From Hymenobacter lucidus (GTDB taxonomy: Bacteria > Bacteroidota > Bacteroidia > Cytophagales > Hymenobacteraceae), in NCBI RefSeq assembly GCF_020447265.1, contig NZ_JAJADR010000008.1, forward strand, positions 62,001-126,000: 64,000 nt of DNA, read 5' to 3'. Below the pieces are notes generated by a model, which was not told where the DNA came from, searched no databases, and worked only from the letters and a program-made list of their open reading frames with translations. A program made the position numbers and the translations under genes. How positions within the stretch are numbered: the first letter of the stretch is position 1; every line of letters begins with the position of its first letter. Shown here one piece after another: positions 40,072 through 48,297 of this stretch.

Positions 40072-41412
40072 TTATTCCGCCTGCAACAGCGCGTCGTCCG
40101 GCAGGGGGCGGCGGTGGCGGCCGAGCAGCACGTAGATGCCCAACGCCACGCCCAAGCCCGCGAAGAAGAGCAGGCTCAGCAGCCAGTTGTAGTAGATAAT
40201 GGCCGCCAGGCTCAGCAGCGTAAGAGCCAGCGCCAGCAGAGGAAAATACGGGTAAAACGGCGCAGTAAAGGGTCGTTCCAACCCCGGCTCCCGGCGGCGC
40301 AGAGCAAATAAGCTGAGCAGGCTGATGGCGTACATCACCACCGCGCCCAGCACCGAAAGCGTGATTACCTGGGCCGTAGTGCCAGTGAGCAAAGCGGCCG
40401 CGCCTACCACGCCGCCCGCCACCAGGGCCCAATGCGGAGTGCGAAACCGGGGATGCACGCGGGCCAGTATGCCGGGCAGGTAGCCGCTGCGGGCCAGGGC
40501 AAACACCTGCCGCGAGTAGCCGATGATGGTGCCGTGAAACGAAGCCACCAGCCCAAACAGCCCGATACTGGCGAAAAGCTGCGTGAGGCGGCTGTGCCGG
40601 CCCAGCACCACGCCCAGCGCCTCGGGCAGCGGGTAGTCGATGCGGCTGAGCGTGCGCCAGTCGGTGATGCCGCCCGTGAGGACCATCACGCCCAGGGCCA
40701 GCACGACCAGCGTACCCAGTCCGTAGAGGTAGCCTTTCGGAATAGTTTGCTTCGGGTTTTCGACTTCCTCGGCTACCATCGCCACGCCTTCAATAGCGAG
40801 GTAAAACCAGATGGCAAACGGCAGCGCGGCAAATACGCCCGCCGCGCCCAGCGGCACGGGATGCGCCAGAAAGTTGCTGACTTTGAAATGCGGCGCGACC
40901 AGGCCCATGTACAGCACCAGCTCGGCTACGGCCAGTAGCGTAACTACCAACGAAAACCACGCCGACTCCTTGATGCCCAGCAGGTTGATGCCGATAAAAA
41001 CCACGTAGCACGCCAGGGCCGTGCCCAGCACCGGCACCTGGGGCGAAAGAAAGTGCCCGTAGCTGCCCAGGGCCAGGGCAATGGCGGGCGGCGCAAACAG
41101 AAACTCGACGAGCGTGGCGTAGCCGGCTACCAGTCCGCCCAGCGGCCCAAAGGCGCGGTAGGAGTAGGCAAACGGCCCACCCGCGTGCGGAATGGCCGTC
41201 GTCAGCTCGGTGAAGCTGAAAATGAACGTGACGTAAAGCACTGTTACCAGCAGCGTGGCCACCAGAAAGCCTACCGGCCCGGCCACCGACCAGCCGTAGT
41301 TCCAGCCGAAATATTCGCCCGAAATGACCAACCCCACCGCAATGGCCCACAGGTGCAGGGGCCGCAGCACTTTTTTCAGGGCGGGGGCAGCAGGAGCAGC
41401 GGGCGTGTTCAT
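40072..41412 (-). CDS. eat: ethanolamine permease (APC superfamily)
   Basis: The 446-residue product has twelve hydrophobic segments and the beginning LHLWAIAVGLVISGEYFGWNYGWSVAG, which is the hallmark of TIGR00908-type ethanolamine permeases (SGEYFGWNYG) within the APC family. Other conserved blocks: ELTTAIPHAGGPFAYSYRAFGPLGGLVAGYA and EGVAMVAEEVENPKQTIPKGYLYG. It imports ethanolamine across the inner membrane and fits its place directly upstream of eutB on the same strand. Gap to eutB is 160 bases with a small hairpin. Confidence 0.93.
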   Translation of the reverse strand: MNTPAAPAAPALKKVLRPLHLWAIAVGLVISGEYFGWNYGWSVAGPVGFLVATLLVTVLYVTFIFSFTELTTAIPHAGGPFAYSYRAFGPLGGLVAGYATLVEFLFAPPAIALALGSYGHFLSPQVPVLGTALACYVVFIGINLLGIKESAWFSLVVTLLAVAELVLYMGLVAPHFKVSNFLAHPVPLGAAGVFAALPFAIWFYLAIEGVAMVAEEVENPKQTIPKGYLYGLGTLVVLALGVMVLTGGITDWRTLSRIDYPLPEALGVVLGRHSRLTQLFASIGLFGLVASFHGTIIGYSRQVFALARSGYLPGILARVHPRFRTPHWALVAGGVVGAAALLTGTTAQVITLSVLGAVVMYAISLLSLFALRRREPGLERPFTAPFYPYFPLLALALTLLSLAAIIYYNWLLSLLFFAGLGVALGIYVLLGRHRRPLPDDALLQAE

Positions 41413-41471
41413 CGGCGGCGGTAGAGGGTCCGGAGCCTAATGTAGGGTATAAACGCCGCCAAACAAGTGCG

Positions 41472-41972
41472 TTACCAGCCCAGTACCGCCGCACCCGTAT
41501 TCTCGTCCACCGCCCGCGTTAGGCGCTGCGGGTGCACGACCACGGTAATTTCCACGGAGCCGGTGCTGACTTCCAGGGCCAGAATGTGGCCGCCGTAGGC
41601 CGCGAAGCTTTTGTCCGTCACCACGCCGTGCAGGTGCAGAGCGGGCTTGCCATCCTGCCAGGCAATGCTGCCGGTGAGGCTGGCCAGTTCCGTGTCGCGG
41701 AACGCTTTGGGGTCGTAGGTTTTGGTTTGCTTATTCCAGAAGCCGAAGGTGGGATGCACGAAGCCCAGGCCGGTAAGGCTGGCCCCCGGAATCTTTTCGC
41801 GCACGGCCAGCTGCTCCAGCTCCAGCAGTACATTGTCGCCGGGGCGCAGCACCAGCAGAAAGCCAGTGGGTGTTTTAGTGTAGTTCAGCGGCGGCGTGGG
41901 TTGCGCCACGGCCGAAAAGTGGGCCAGCAGGCCCGAAAGCAGCGTGATGCCGAGCGTAAGCAGATGGTTCAT
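41472..41972 (-). CDS. secreted PPC/DUF296 domain protein
   Basis: Start chosen at the ATG complementary to 41970-41972, giving a signal peptide (MNHLLTLGITLLSGLLAHFSAVAQ). The mature part (about 140 residues) is a PPC (plant and prokaryote conserved, DUF296) domain: GFLLVLRPGDNVLLELEQLAVREKIPGASLTGLGFVHPTFGFWN, LHLHGVVTDKSFAAYGGHILALEVS. The histidines in LHLHG and GGHI form the family's metal or ligand site. Bacterial PPC proteins are usually cytoplasmic, some linked to DNA binding, so export is unusual. A strong hairpin lies upstream, closing the neighbouring aldo/keto reductase unit. Confidence 0.85.
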   Translation of the reverse strand: MNHLLTLGITLLSGLLAHFSAVAQPTPPLNYTKTPTGFLLVLRPGDNVLLELEQLAVREKIPGASLTGLGFVHPTFGFWNKQTKTYDPKAFRDTELASLTGSIAWQDGKPALHLHGVVTDKSFAAYGGHILALEVSTGSVEITVVVHPQRLTRAVDENTGAAVLGW

Positions 41973-42018
41973 AAGCACAAGAATTGCGGGTAGACGATAA
42001 GGCGGGGCTTTTACCACA

Positions 42019-42068
42019 AAACCCGGCTCGTACGAAGTACTGGGTAGTACTCCGTACGAGCCGGGTTT
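42019..42068. terminator. long hairpin terminator between the PPC and aldo/keto reductase genes
   Basis: AAACCCGGCTCGTACG at 42019-42034 and its exact reverse complement at 42053-42068; AGTACT at 42036-42041 and 42046-42051 extend the stem. It ends the minus-strand aldo/keto reductase transcript. Confidence 0.85.
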
Positions 42069-42091
42069 AGGGTTGGGTTGTGCCGGAAAGC

Positions 42092-42952
42092 TTAGCCGCC
42101 CAGGTTTTCCAGCGCGGCCATATCCTCGGCCGAAAGCTGAATGTCGGCGGCTTTCACGTTTTCCTCCAGGTGCTTCACTTTCGAGGTACCCGGAATCAGC
42201 AGGATGTTGGGGGAGCGGTGCAGCAGCCAGCTCAGGGCAATCTGCTGGGTGCTGGCGCCGTATTTCTGACCAATCTGGGTGAGCTTGCTCAGGGCCTGCT
42301 CGTTGCCGCCGGCCAGCGGGTACCACGGAATAAAGGCCAGGTCATGCTGCTCACAGAACTCCAGCTCGGCTTCCCACTTGCGGTTGTCCACGCTGTACAT
42401 ATTCTGCACCGAAACTATGGGCACATACTGCTGAGCCTTTTCGATCTGCTCCACCGTCACTTCCGACAGGCCAATGTGCTTGATGAGGCCCTCTTCCTGG
42501 GCTTGCTGCAGAAACTCCAGCGTTTTTTCAAACGGTACTTCCGGGTCCACGCGGTGCAGCTGGTAGAGGTCAATTTGGTCCAGCTTGAGGCGCTGCAGGC
42601 TGCCTTGCAGGGCTTCCTTGAGGTGTTCGGGGCTGGCATCGATGGGCCACTGGTTGGGCCCGGTGCGCAGCAGGCCGCCCTTAGTCCCGATAATCAGTCC
42701 TTTAGCATACGGGTGCAGGGCCTCGGCAATCAGCTCCTCCGACACGTTGGGGCCGTAGCTGTCGGCCGTGTCGATGAAGTTGATGCCCAGCTCCACGGCC
42801 CGCTGCAGCACCCGGATGGATTCGGCGTGGTCCTGAGGCGGGCCCCAGATACCCTCGCCGGTGATGCGCATGGCACCGTAGCCCATGCGGTTGACGGTCA
42901 GTTCGCCGCCAAGGGCGAAGGTTTTAGCGGGGGAGGTGGTGTGGTTGGTCAT
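42092..42952 (-). CDS. aldo/keto reductase
   Basis: The 286-residue product has the (beta/alpha)8 AKR pattern: MGYGAMRITGEGIWGPP, the catalytic tetrad start FIDTADSYGPNVSEELIAEAL (D and Y), GLIIGTKGG (K), then QIDLYQLHRVDPEVP (H), and the later GLSEVTVEQIEKAQ, PWYPLAGG cofactor region. It reduces aldehydes or ketones with NADPH; this subgroup (YajO/IolS-like) has broad substrates. Cytoplasmic, single gene. It could help with aldehydes such as acetaldehyde from ethanolamine, but proximity alone is no proof. Confidence 0.95.
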   Translation of the reverse strand: MTNHTTSPAKTFALGGELTVNRMGYGAMRITGEGIWGPPQDHAESIRVLQRAVELGINFIDTADSYGPNVSEELIAEALHPYAKGLIIGTKGGLLRTGPNQWPIDASPEHLKEALQGSLQRLKLDQIDLYQLHRVDPEVPFEKTLEFLQQAQEEGLIKHIGLSEVTVEQIEKAQQYVPIVSVQNMYSVDNRKWEAELEFCEQHDLAFIPWYPLAGGNEQALSKLTQIGQKYGASTQQIALSWLLHRSPNILLIPGTSKVKHLEENVKAADIQLSAEDMAALENLGG

Positions 42953-43110
42953 AAACAGCGAATAGAGGTTGAAAACGGAATACGTTCTAAGCCGGCAGAC
43001 GAACGGCCCGGCGTTTTACGGTAAATACTAACCGCTGAAAGCCGCAAAAGTCCCGCGGAGCAAACCACGGAATGTTAGCGGTTATCAGTGAGTTATTGAT
43101 AAGCAGTGTA

Positions 43111-43461
43111 TTACGCGGCGAATTTACGGCCGCAGCCGGCGCACCGGTAGAGCGTGGTGCCGGCGTAAAACAGCCGTTGCCACCACGTCGGGTGCGGTAC
43201 CGGGGCGGTGTCGGGGCTGCCGCAGCGGGGGCAGCGGATGACGGCCACGGTGGCGCGCCGGGCTTCGAAGTCGGCCACGATGTCGTGGGCCGCTTCGGCC
43301 TCGGTTTCCTCGATGAGCAACTGGTACCAGATACCGTCGCCGAAAGGAAAGGAGGGCGGCCCGCAGGTTTTTACCAACGCGCTGATGTCCGCGTCCAGTA
43401 GCTCGTTATACAGCTGCACCGCCTCCGCGTAGGTTAGGTAGTGGGCGGCGGGAATGAGCAT
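43111..43461 (-). CDS. DUF2007-type putative signal-transducing protein with zinc ribbon
   Basis: The 116-residue product has an N-terminal ferredoxin-like domain of DUF2007 type (YTxAxAxxLYxxLLDADISALVKTCGPP, IWYQLLIEETEAEAAHDIVADFE) followed by a zinc ribbon CPRCGSxD...CAGCGRKF with a tryptophan-rich linker. The family is annotated as putative signal-transducing but has no tested function. The gene is preceded on the same strand by a gene for a membrane-anchored coiled-coil protein, 26 bases away. Confidence 0.88.
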   Translation of the reverse strand: MLIPAAHYLTYAEAVQLYNELLDADISALVKTCGPPSFPFGDGIWYQLLIEETEAEAAHDIVADFEARRATVAVIRCPRCGSPDTAPVPHPTWWQRLFYAGTTLYRCAGCGRKFAA

Positions 43462-43487
43462 TATGGGAGGGTGAGGGGAAGAAACGC

Positions 43488-44117
43488 CTACCGCCGGGCG
43501 GGGCGGCGGGCGGGGCGCACCTGTCCGCGCAGCTTAGCAATATACCACAGCAGCCCGATGCTAAGCACGGCCAGGGCGGCGGCAATCAGCTCCCGACTGG
43601 TGCGGGCCTCGGTGGCTTCCTGGGCCGTGGCTTGGGCATCCTGCAGCTTCTTTTCGCGCTGCTTGTCCCGGGTTTGCAGGTTCTGAATCTGGTTTTCCAG
43701 GTCGTAAAACCGCTCCCGCGTCACCGACTGGTCGCCCTGGGCCACGGAGGCCTGCCGCTCGGCCTGGGTTTTCTCGGCCACGATGGTGGCCGTGCGCCGA
43801 ATCGTGGACTCCTTCAGGGCTTTCACAATCTCGGTGTCTTTGCGAATAATGCCCTTCAGCGCATCCACCACTTCCTGCAGGTCCTTTTTAGAGGGCTTAT
43901 CGGCCAGAAAAGCATTGCGCTGGGCGCTAGCTTCTTCGTACTGCCGGATCAGGGCTTCCCGCTCCTTTATCAGGGGCGTGATTGGGTCGGCAGCCGGTGC
44001 GGTGGTATCCTGGGCGAAGCCAGTCGGGCCCAGGCTCAGCAGGGCGAGCAGCAGTAGCGCCCGGCGCAGAAAATTAAAACTATACTGTAGTCGGAAGTCA
44101 ACCGAAAATCGATTCAT
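43488..44117 (-). CDS. exported coiled-coil protein with C-terminal membrane anchor
   Basis: Start chosen at the ATG complementary to 44115-44117 (MNRFSVDFRLQYSFNFLRRALLLLALLSLGPTGFAQ), which gives a signal sequence ending FAQ-DTTAP. The 209-residue product then has a long coiled coil (about 45-165; KEREALIRQYEEASAQRNAF, ENQIQNLQTRDKQREKKL, AQATAQEATEART) and a single hydrophobic segment (LIAAALAVLSIGLLWYIA) followed by a basic tail. It resembles envelope scaffold proteins, but I do not recognise a family. Start and the DUF2007 gene downstream are close, so they may be co-transcribed. Confidence 0.75.
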   Translation of the reverse strand: MNRFSVDFRLQYSFNFLRRALLLLALLSLGPTGFAQDTTAPAADPITPLIKEREALIRQYEEASAQRNAFLADKPSKKDLQEVVDALKGIIRKDTEIVKALKESTIRRTATIVAEKTQAERQASVAQGDQSVTRERFYDLENQIQNLQTRDKQREKKLQDAQATAQEATEARTSRELIAAALAVLSIGLLWYIAKLRGQVRPARRPARR

Positions 44118-44157
44118 TGGAAGCAGAAAAGTGAACAAGTGTATCTATTTCAAAAGC

Positions 44158-44649
44158 ATGAAACGAATATTATATCCCCTGAGTCTAGGCGTACTGCTGA
44201 GCGGGGCCGCGTGCAAGTCTACTAAAACGGTATCGGGCACAGACGCCAACCCGCGAATTTCGGCCTCTACCAGTGTTCCGCAAGGCTACTATGAAAACGC
44301 CCGGCGCACCGTAGCACCCGCCACAGGCCTGAGCGTCAGCGCCGACCCCGAGTATGGCGTTACCCAGAAAAAGCCGGTATGCGTAGGCGGTTCCCACGAG
44401 GCCGGGGCACGCAGCCAGCAAAGCTACCTTAATGCACTGCGTGGCCCCAACGGCGAGGAAATTACCTACCGCCGCCAGGGTAGCTGCTGCGCTTTTAAAA
44501 CGCCTAATGGCCTGATAAACAACATGGGCCTGCTCGATGTCTACGAACTGACCTGGGCTGGTAACGCCAAACCCCTGATTGTCTACCTGAACTTCTACGA
44601 CAAAGGTCCGCTGCTGGCTCCCAGCGGGCTGACTGTCGTTCAGCCGTAG
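44158..44649 (+). CDS. lipoprotein of the group often named '2-dehydro-3-deoxyphosphooctonate aldolase'
   Basis: ATG 44158 starts MKRILYPLSLGVLLSGAAC, a lipoprotein signal; the earlier start of the open frame is unlikely. The 163-residue product has cysteines in KPVCVGGS and GSCCAFKT and ends with YELTWAGNAKPLIVYLNFYDKGPLLAPSGL. The YxLTxxGxxxPxxxYLNxYDxGxLxAPxGL ending is shared with many Bacteroidota lipoproteins that carry a KDO-aldolase name in databases; the name is not supported by the sequence, since no aldolase motif is present. Outer-membrane location is expected; role unknown. Confidence 0.8.
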   Translation: MKRILYPLSLGVLLSGAACKSTKTVSGTDANPRISASTSVPQGYYENARRTVAPATGLSVSADPEYGVTQKKPVCVGGSHEAGARSQQSYLNALRGPNGEEITYRRQGSCCAFKTPNGLINNMGLLDVYELTWAGNAKPLIVYLNFYDKGPLLAPSGLTVVQP

Positions 44650-44676
44650 CAGCGCAGTACGCGTTGGCCTCCTAAC

Positions 44677-44718
44677 GTGAAAAGCCCTTTCCTGCTTGTG
44701 CGGGAAAGGGCTTTTCAC
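44677..44718. terminator. long hairpin terminator between convergent genes
   Basis: GTGAAAAGCCCTTTCC at 44677-44692 and its exact reverse complement at 44703-44718 with a ten-base loop. It separates the lipoprotein gene from the RND transporter gene and is the likely inner hairpin of a decayed repeat element. Confidence 0.8.
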
Positions 44719-44734
44719 TTAAGTACGCTCGGCC

Positions 44735-44776
44735 CATTTCAGCGGATGGATGGCCGCGCTTTGCTCGCAATGACGC
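44735..44776. repeat. half copy of the TCATTGCGAG-type inverted-repeat element
   Basis: ATTTCAG-CGGATGG...GCTCGCAATGACGCGG matches the right arm of the element at 30337-30490 (ATTTCAGAGGACGGATTG...GCTCGCAATGACGCG) with several changes. The left arm is missing. Confidence 0.55.
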
Positions 44777-44814
44777 GGTTTTAGCACAGTCAACCACCTG
44801 CGCACAATACAAAA

Positions 44815-47115
44815 CTATTCCGTGAGCAGCGGCACGGGCTGGCGGATTTCCTTGGGCTTGTGCTTGTAGAAGTACAGAATCAGGATGGGCAGCAGCGTCA
44901 GCTCGGCGACTACGCCGAAGAGCAGGGTGAGGCCGATGAGCAGGCCCACGTAGAACGTGCCGTCGAAGGAGGAGAAGATGAGCGTGCTGAAGCCGCCGAC
45001 CAGAATCAGGGACGTGACGATAACCGCTTTGCCGGCCATCAGGTAGGTTTTGCGCACGGCTTTAAACAGGCTCCGCTCGTGGAGCAAGGTCAGCTTGAGC
45101 TTGCTGATAAAGTGAATCGTGTCGTCGACGGCAATACCGAAGGCAATGGTGAAAATGATGCTGGTGCTCACCTTCATACTCACGCCCGCCAGGCCCATCA
45201 CGCCGGCCACAATCAGAATCGGCACCAGGTTGGGAATGAGCACCACGATGGTCATGCGCAGGCTGCGGAAGAGGAAGAGCACGATGAGCGTGACCATCAC
45301 GATGTCGATGCTCATGCCCGTAATCATGTTCAGGGTCAGATTTTCGTTGTTTTTGTCGATGAGGTTGGCCGAGCCGGTCAGCCGCGTCGTCAGCACGTTG
45401 GGGTCGGTGCGCTGCTGCAAAAACTGCCGTAGCCCGTCGTTCAGCGCATCGGCCCGGATGCTGCCCACGTCGGGCATGCGGCCGGTGAGGCGGCCAGCGG
45501 AGGCATCGGGCAGCACCAGGGCCCGGAACTCGGCCTTCTTGCGAAACAGCTTCACCCGACGCACCAGCTGGCTAAGCTCAGCCTCGGAATCGGGGAGGCG
45601 GTATTCCTCCAGCAGCCCGCCGTTCAGGGCCTTACGCACCGATTTGATGATGGTAACGGGCGAGGCCACGAAGTTCAGGCCATAGGATTTTTGTAGATAC
45701 AACTCAATTTCCTCGGTTTCGCGCAGCACCTGCAAATCGTACATGCTCCGGCCGCCGGCCGGCTGCAGGGCCAGTTCGAAGGGCCGCACGCCGGCGAAGT
45801 TCTTTTCGAAAAACACGAAATCCAGCTTCACCGGGTCGTTTTTCGACAGATCATCGAGCAACGACGAGTTGATGCGGATGCGCGAGGCCGAGGCCACCGA
45901 GCCAATCAGAATAAGGGCTGAAAGGCCCACCACCAGCCGCCGGTGGGCCAGCACCGTGCGAAACATGCGGCCCAAAACCCCGTCCCAGCTGTGGCCCTCG
46001 GCCTTCGGGATGCGCAGCTGGGGCTTGGGCAGGAGCATGAGCATGGCCGGCAGCAGCGTAAACGACAGCGCGAAGGTGAGCAGCACGGCAATGCCGGTGA
46101 AGAGCCCGAAGTTGTAAATCGGCCGGATGGTGCTGGTCATCAGCGTGAAAAAGCCGATGCTGGTCGTCAGGGCCGACAAGCCCGAGCCGAAGCCCGATTC
46201 CTTGAGCGTGATGAGCAGGGCCGCCTTTTTGCCCGTGCCGTAGCCCAACTCGGTGCTGTAGCGCGTGATGATGTGGATGGTATCGGACATGCCCACCACG
46301 AAGAGCATAATGGGCAGCAAAGCCGTCATCAAATCGATGCTGACCCCGCAGGCACTCATCAGCCCTAGGCCCCACAAAATGGCCCCCAGCACTACCACCA
46401 GCGGCAGCACCACGCCCCACCACGTCCGGAACGTGAACCAGAGCAGCACCGTGACCAGCACCACCGACAAGCTCATAAACACGACCAGCTCCCACTGCAG
46501 CCGATCCACGAACACCGACTGGGCCACCATCTTGCCGGCCATGTGGTACTCGTTTTCGGCAATGCCCTGCCGGGCCAGCTCGGTGCGCACGGCCGCCAGC
46601 AGCGAGTCGCCGGGCGGCTTGCTCAGGTTGGGCGCGGTCTGAAACAGGATGGTCACGGCCCGGGCGTCGCGGGCTATGAGGTTGCCCACCATCCCCGGCG
46701 TGCGGTAGAGCAGCGTCGAGTCCTGGGCGCGCCTTGCGGGCTCCTGCGGGTGCAGATACGGCACGTTGAACACCCCGAAGCCTTCCACGACGGGGTTGGT
46801 GGCGTTGGTGAGCGAGGTGACCTGCACCACGTAGCGGCGCTGCTGGATAAAGCGCGTCAGCGAATCGACCTTGGTCAGAAACCGGGGCTCAAACACCGAG
46901 TGGCCGGCCGGCGCTTCCAGGCCCAGCAGCACGTAGTCGTTGTCGTTGCCGTAGCGGGCCGAATACTGCTGGTAGTAGTCGAGGTCCGGGTCGCCGGCGG
47001 GGTAGAAGTCGTTGAAATTGTAGTTGAAGCGCAGCTGGGCCACGAAATACAGGCTCACGGCCGAAACTAGGGCCAGGGCGAGCAGGGTGAGGTAACTGAG
47101 TTTGCGAAGCGGCAT
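44815..47115 (-). CDS. RND superfamily transporter (MMPL/HAE2-like)
   Basis: Start chosen at the ATG complementary to 47113-47115 (MPLRKLSYLTLLALALV); a GTG six codons upstream is also possible. The 766-residue product has the duplicated RND plan: helix 1, a periplasmic porter loop (about 30-200), helices 2-6 (VVFMSLSVVLVTVLLWFTF, MTALLPIMLFVVGMSDTIHII), a second porter loop, and helices 7-12 (MITGMSIDIVMVTLIVLFLF, SIIFTIAFGIAVDDTIHFISKL). The charged GMSD and GIAVDDTIHF motifs in helix 4 and 10 are the proton relay. This group (MMPL-like, sterol-sensing-like) exports lipids or hydrophobic compounds. Single gene, likely inner membrane. Confidence 0.95.
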   Translation of the reverse strand: MPLRKLSYLTLLALALVSAVSLYFVAQLRFNYNFNDFYPAGDPDLDYYQQYSARYGNDNDYVLLGLEAPAGHSVFEPRFLTKVDSLTRFIQQRRYVVQVTSLTNATNPVVEGFGVFNVPYLHPQEPARRAQDSTLLYRTPGMVGNLIARDARAVTILFQTAPNLSKPPGDSLLAAVRTELARQGIAENEYHMAGKMVAQSVFVDRLQWELVVFMSLSVVLVTVLLWFTFRTWWGVVLPLVVVLGAILWGLGLMSACGVSIDLMTALLPIMLFVVGMSDTIHIITRYSTELGYGTGKKAALLITLKESGFGSGLSALTTSIGFFTLMTSTIRPIYNFGLFTGIAVLLTFALSFTLLPAMLMLLPKPQLRIPKAEGHSWDGVLGRMFRTVLAHRRLVVGLSALILIGSVASASRIRINSSLLDDLSKNDPVKLDFVFFEKNFAGVRPFELALQPAGGRSMYDLQVLRETEEIELYLQKSYGLNFVASPVTIIKSVRKALNGGLLEEYRLPDSEAELSQLVRRVKLFRKKAEFRALVLPDASAGRLTGRMPDVGSIRADALNDGLRQFLQQRTDPNVLTTRLTGSANLIDKNNENLTLNMITGMSIDIVMVTLIVLFLFRSLRMTIVVLIPNLVPILIVAGVMGLAGVSMKVSTSIIFTIAFGIAVDDTIHFISKLKLTLLHERSLFKAVRKTYLMAGKAVIVTSLILVGGFSTLIFSSFDGTFYVGLLIGLTLLFGVVAELTLLPILILYFYKHKPKEIRQPVPLLTE

Positions 47116-47274
47116 TCGGGGAGCTAGGGCCACTGCGGGCGGGCCGCGGCGGCATCAGGAAAAAGCTGCCTCCGCCGGCGTCGAACTTTGCCGCCGCTTT
47201 TGTACTTTAGAGGCACCGGGAAGCCAACCAAGCCCCGCCGCGTTTTGTTTCCTCACTTCTTAGATATCTGTCCC

Positions 47275-47496
47275 ATGAAAAACGTCCTGCTCGCCCTCAC
47301 CCTGCTGGCCTTCGCCGGCACCGCCTCCGCCCACGATGGCAAAGACGAAAAGAAAGGCAAGAAAGCCTCGAAATCGTGCTCGATGGCCGAGAAAGGCACG
47401 GCCAGCTGCTGCATGAAGAAAGGCGCGAAAACCGCCTCGGTAAAGCCCGCTGAAACTACCCCGGCCGCCGCGACGCCCGTGAGCAAGTCGCTGTAG
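47275..47496 (+). CDS. small exported Lys/Cys-rich protein
   Basis: Start chosen at ATG 47275 (MKNVLLALTLLAFAGTASA-HDGKDEKKG). The 73-residue product has a clear signal peptide, then KDEKKGKKASKSCSMAEKGTASCCMKKGAKTA and an Ala/Thr/Pro-rich end. Three cysteines with nearby Met (CSM, CCM) suggest metal binding, possibly copper, but the family is not one I know. A tight terminator follows 29 bases after the stop, and TACTTTAG 64 bases before the start is a weak -7 candidate. Confidence 0.75.
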   Translation: MKNVLLALTLLAFAGTASAHDGKDEKKGKKASKSCSMAEKGTASCCMKKGAKTASVKPAETTPAAATPVSKSL

Positions 47497-47524
47497 ACAA
47501 GCTGTAAAAAAATATAATCTGAGT

Positions 47525-47553
47525 AAAAAAGCCGCCCCACGGGCGGCTTTTTT
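47525..47553. terminator. intrinsic terminator after the Lys/Cys-rich protein gene
   Basis: AAAAAAGCCGCCC at 47525-47537 and GGGCGGCTTTTTT at 47541-47553 with a three-base loop: a textbook intrinsic terminator. Confidence 0.95.
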
Positions 47554-47570
47554 ACTGTCTTTTCAAGTAA

Positions 47571-48248
47571 ATGATGCGTACGATACAGTTGACTTTCTTT
47601 CTGATTCTGCTATTGCTTGCAAACCAGCCAGGCGCCCACGCGCAGGAGCAACAATGGCAAAAAGTCAAGCTCAACGGGTCAACAACGGTTGCGTTTCCGG
47701 AGCCTGCTGAGAAAAAGGAAGTGCAGGGGCAGCAGACGTACAACGTCAGAAGTGGGAACAACACGTACATAGTAACGGCGCAGAAGGATGCCTTTGACTC
47801 TGACCCCGAATTGGCAGACCAGCAGAAATTCTATGATAGTGTGCTAGAAGGAGCCATGAGCCAGTTGGCGGATGCGCAGCTGGTGGCAAAGCGGCCATTC
47901 GAGAAGAATGGCTTTGTTGGTCTAGAAGCGCAGTTCAACACCGCACTTCAGACGGATATTCCCCAAACGCTGTTTATGCGTATTATTCTGGTGGATGGCA
48001 CTCTGTTTATTCAAAATTTTGTCACGAGTGTAAACGTTGACCAAGCAGCAGTGGCAGACCAGGACCGTTTTTTCAACTCCTTTCAGACCAGTGCTCGAAA
48101 AACGGCCTATGCCGAGCCCGGAACGCATGGGCCAGCTTATGCAATAGGGAAATTAATGGGCCGCTTGGTTGTTTATGGGGGGCTGCTGGCACTTGTTATC
48201 TTCCTGATTCGACGATTCTCCAAGTCTAAAAAAGAAGCTAAAGTATAG
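47571..48248 (+). CDS. hypothetical exported protein with C-terminal membrane helix
   Basis: The 225-residue product starts MMRTIQLTFFLILLLLANQPGAHA (signal peptide), then a globular domain of about 150 residues (QEQQWQKVKLNGSTTVAFPEPAEKKEVQGQQTYNVRSGNNTYIVTAQKDAF) and one C-terminal hydrophobic segment (LVVYGGLLALVIFLIRRF) with a basic tail. The VAFPxPxxxxExQGxxTY...YxVxxxxD pattern resembles small lipoprotein-like domains in Bacteroidota that I cannot name. Codon use is less GC-rich than most of the window. It is followed by a small membrane protein gene. Confidence 0.72.
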   Translation: MMRTIQLTFFLILLLLANQPGAHAQEQQWQKVKLNGSTTVAFPEPAEKKEVQGQQTYNVRSGNNTYIVTAQKDAFDSDPELADQQKFYDSVLEGAMSQLADAQLVAKRPFEKNGFVGLEAQFNTALQTDIPQTLFMRIILVDGTLFIQNFVTSVNVDQAAVADQDRFFNSFQTSARKTAYAEPGTHGPAYAIGKLMGRLVVYGGLLALVIFLIRRFSKSKKEAKV

Positions 48249-48297
48249 CGTCAGCTATTTTGCAAGCTCATTACTGCTCATCACCACGAATTACGGT

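Noticed and set aside
43783..44157. Long plus-strand extension upstream of the lipoprotein at 44158.
   Set aside because: The extension is antisense to the coiled-coil protein gene, and the lipoprotein signal starts exactly at ATG 44158.
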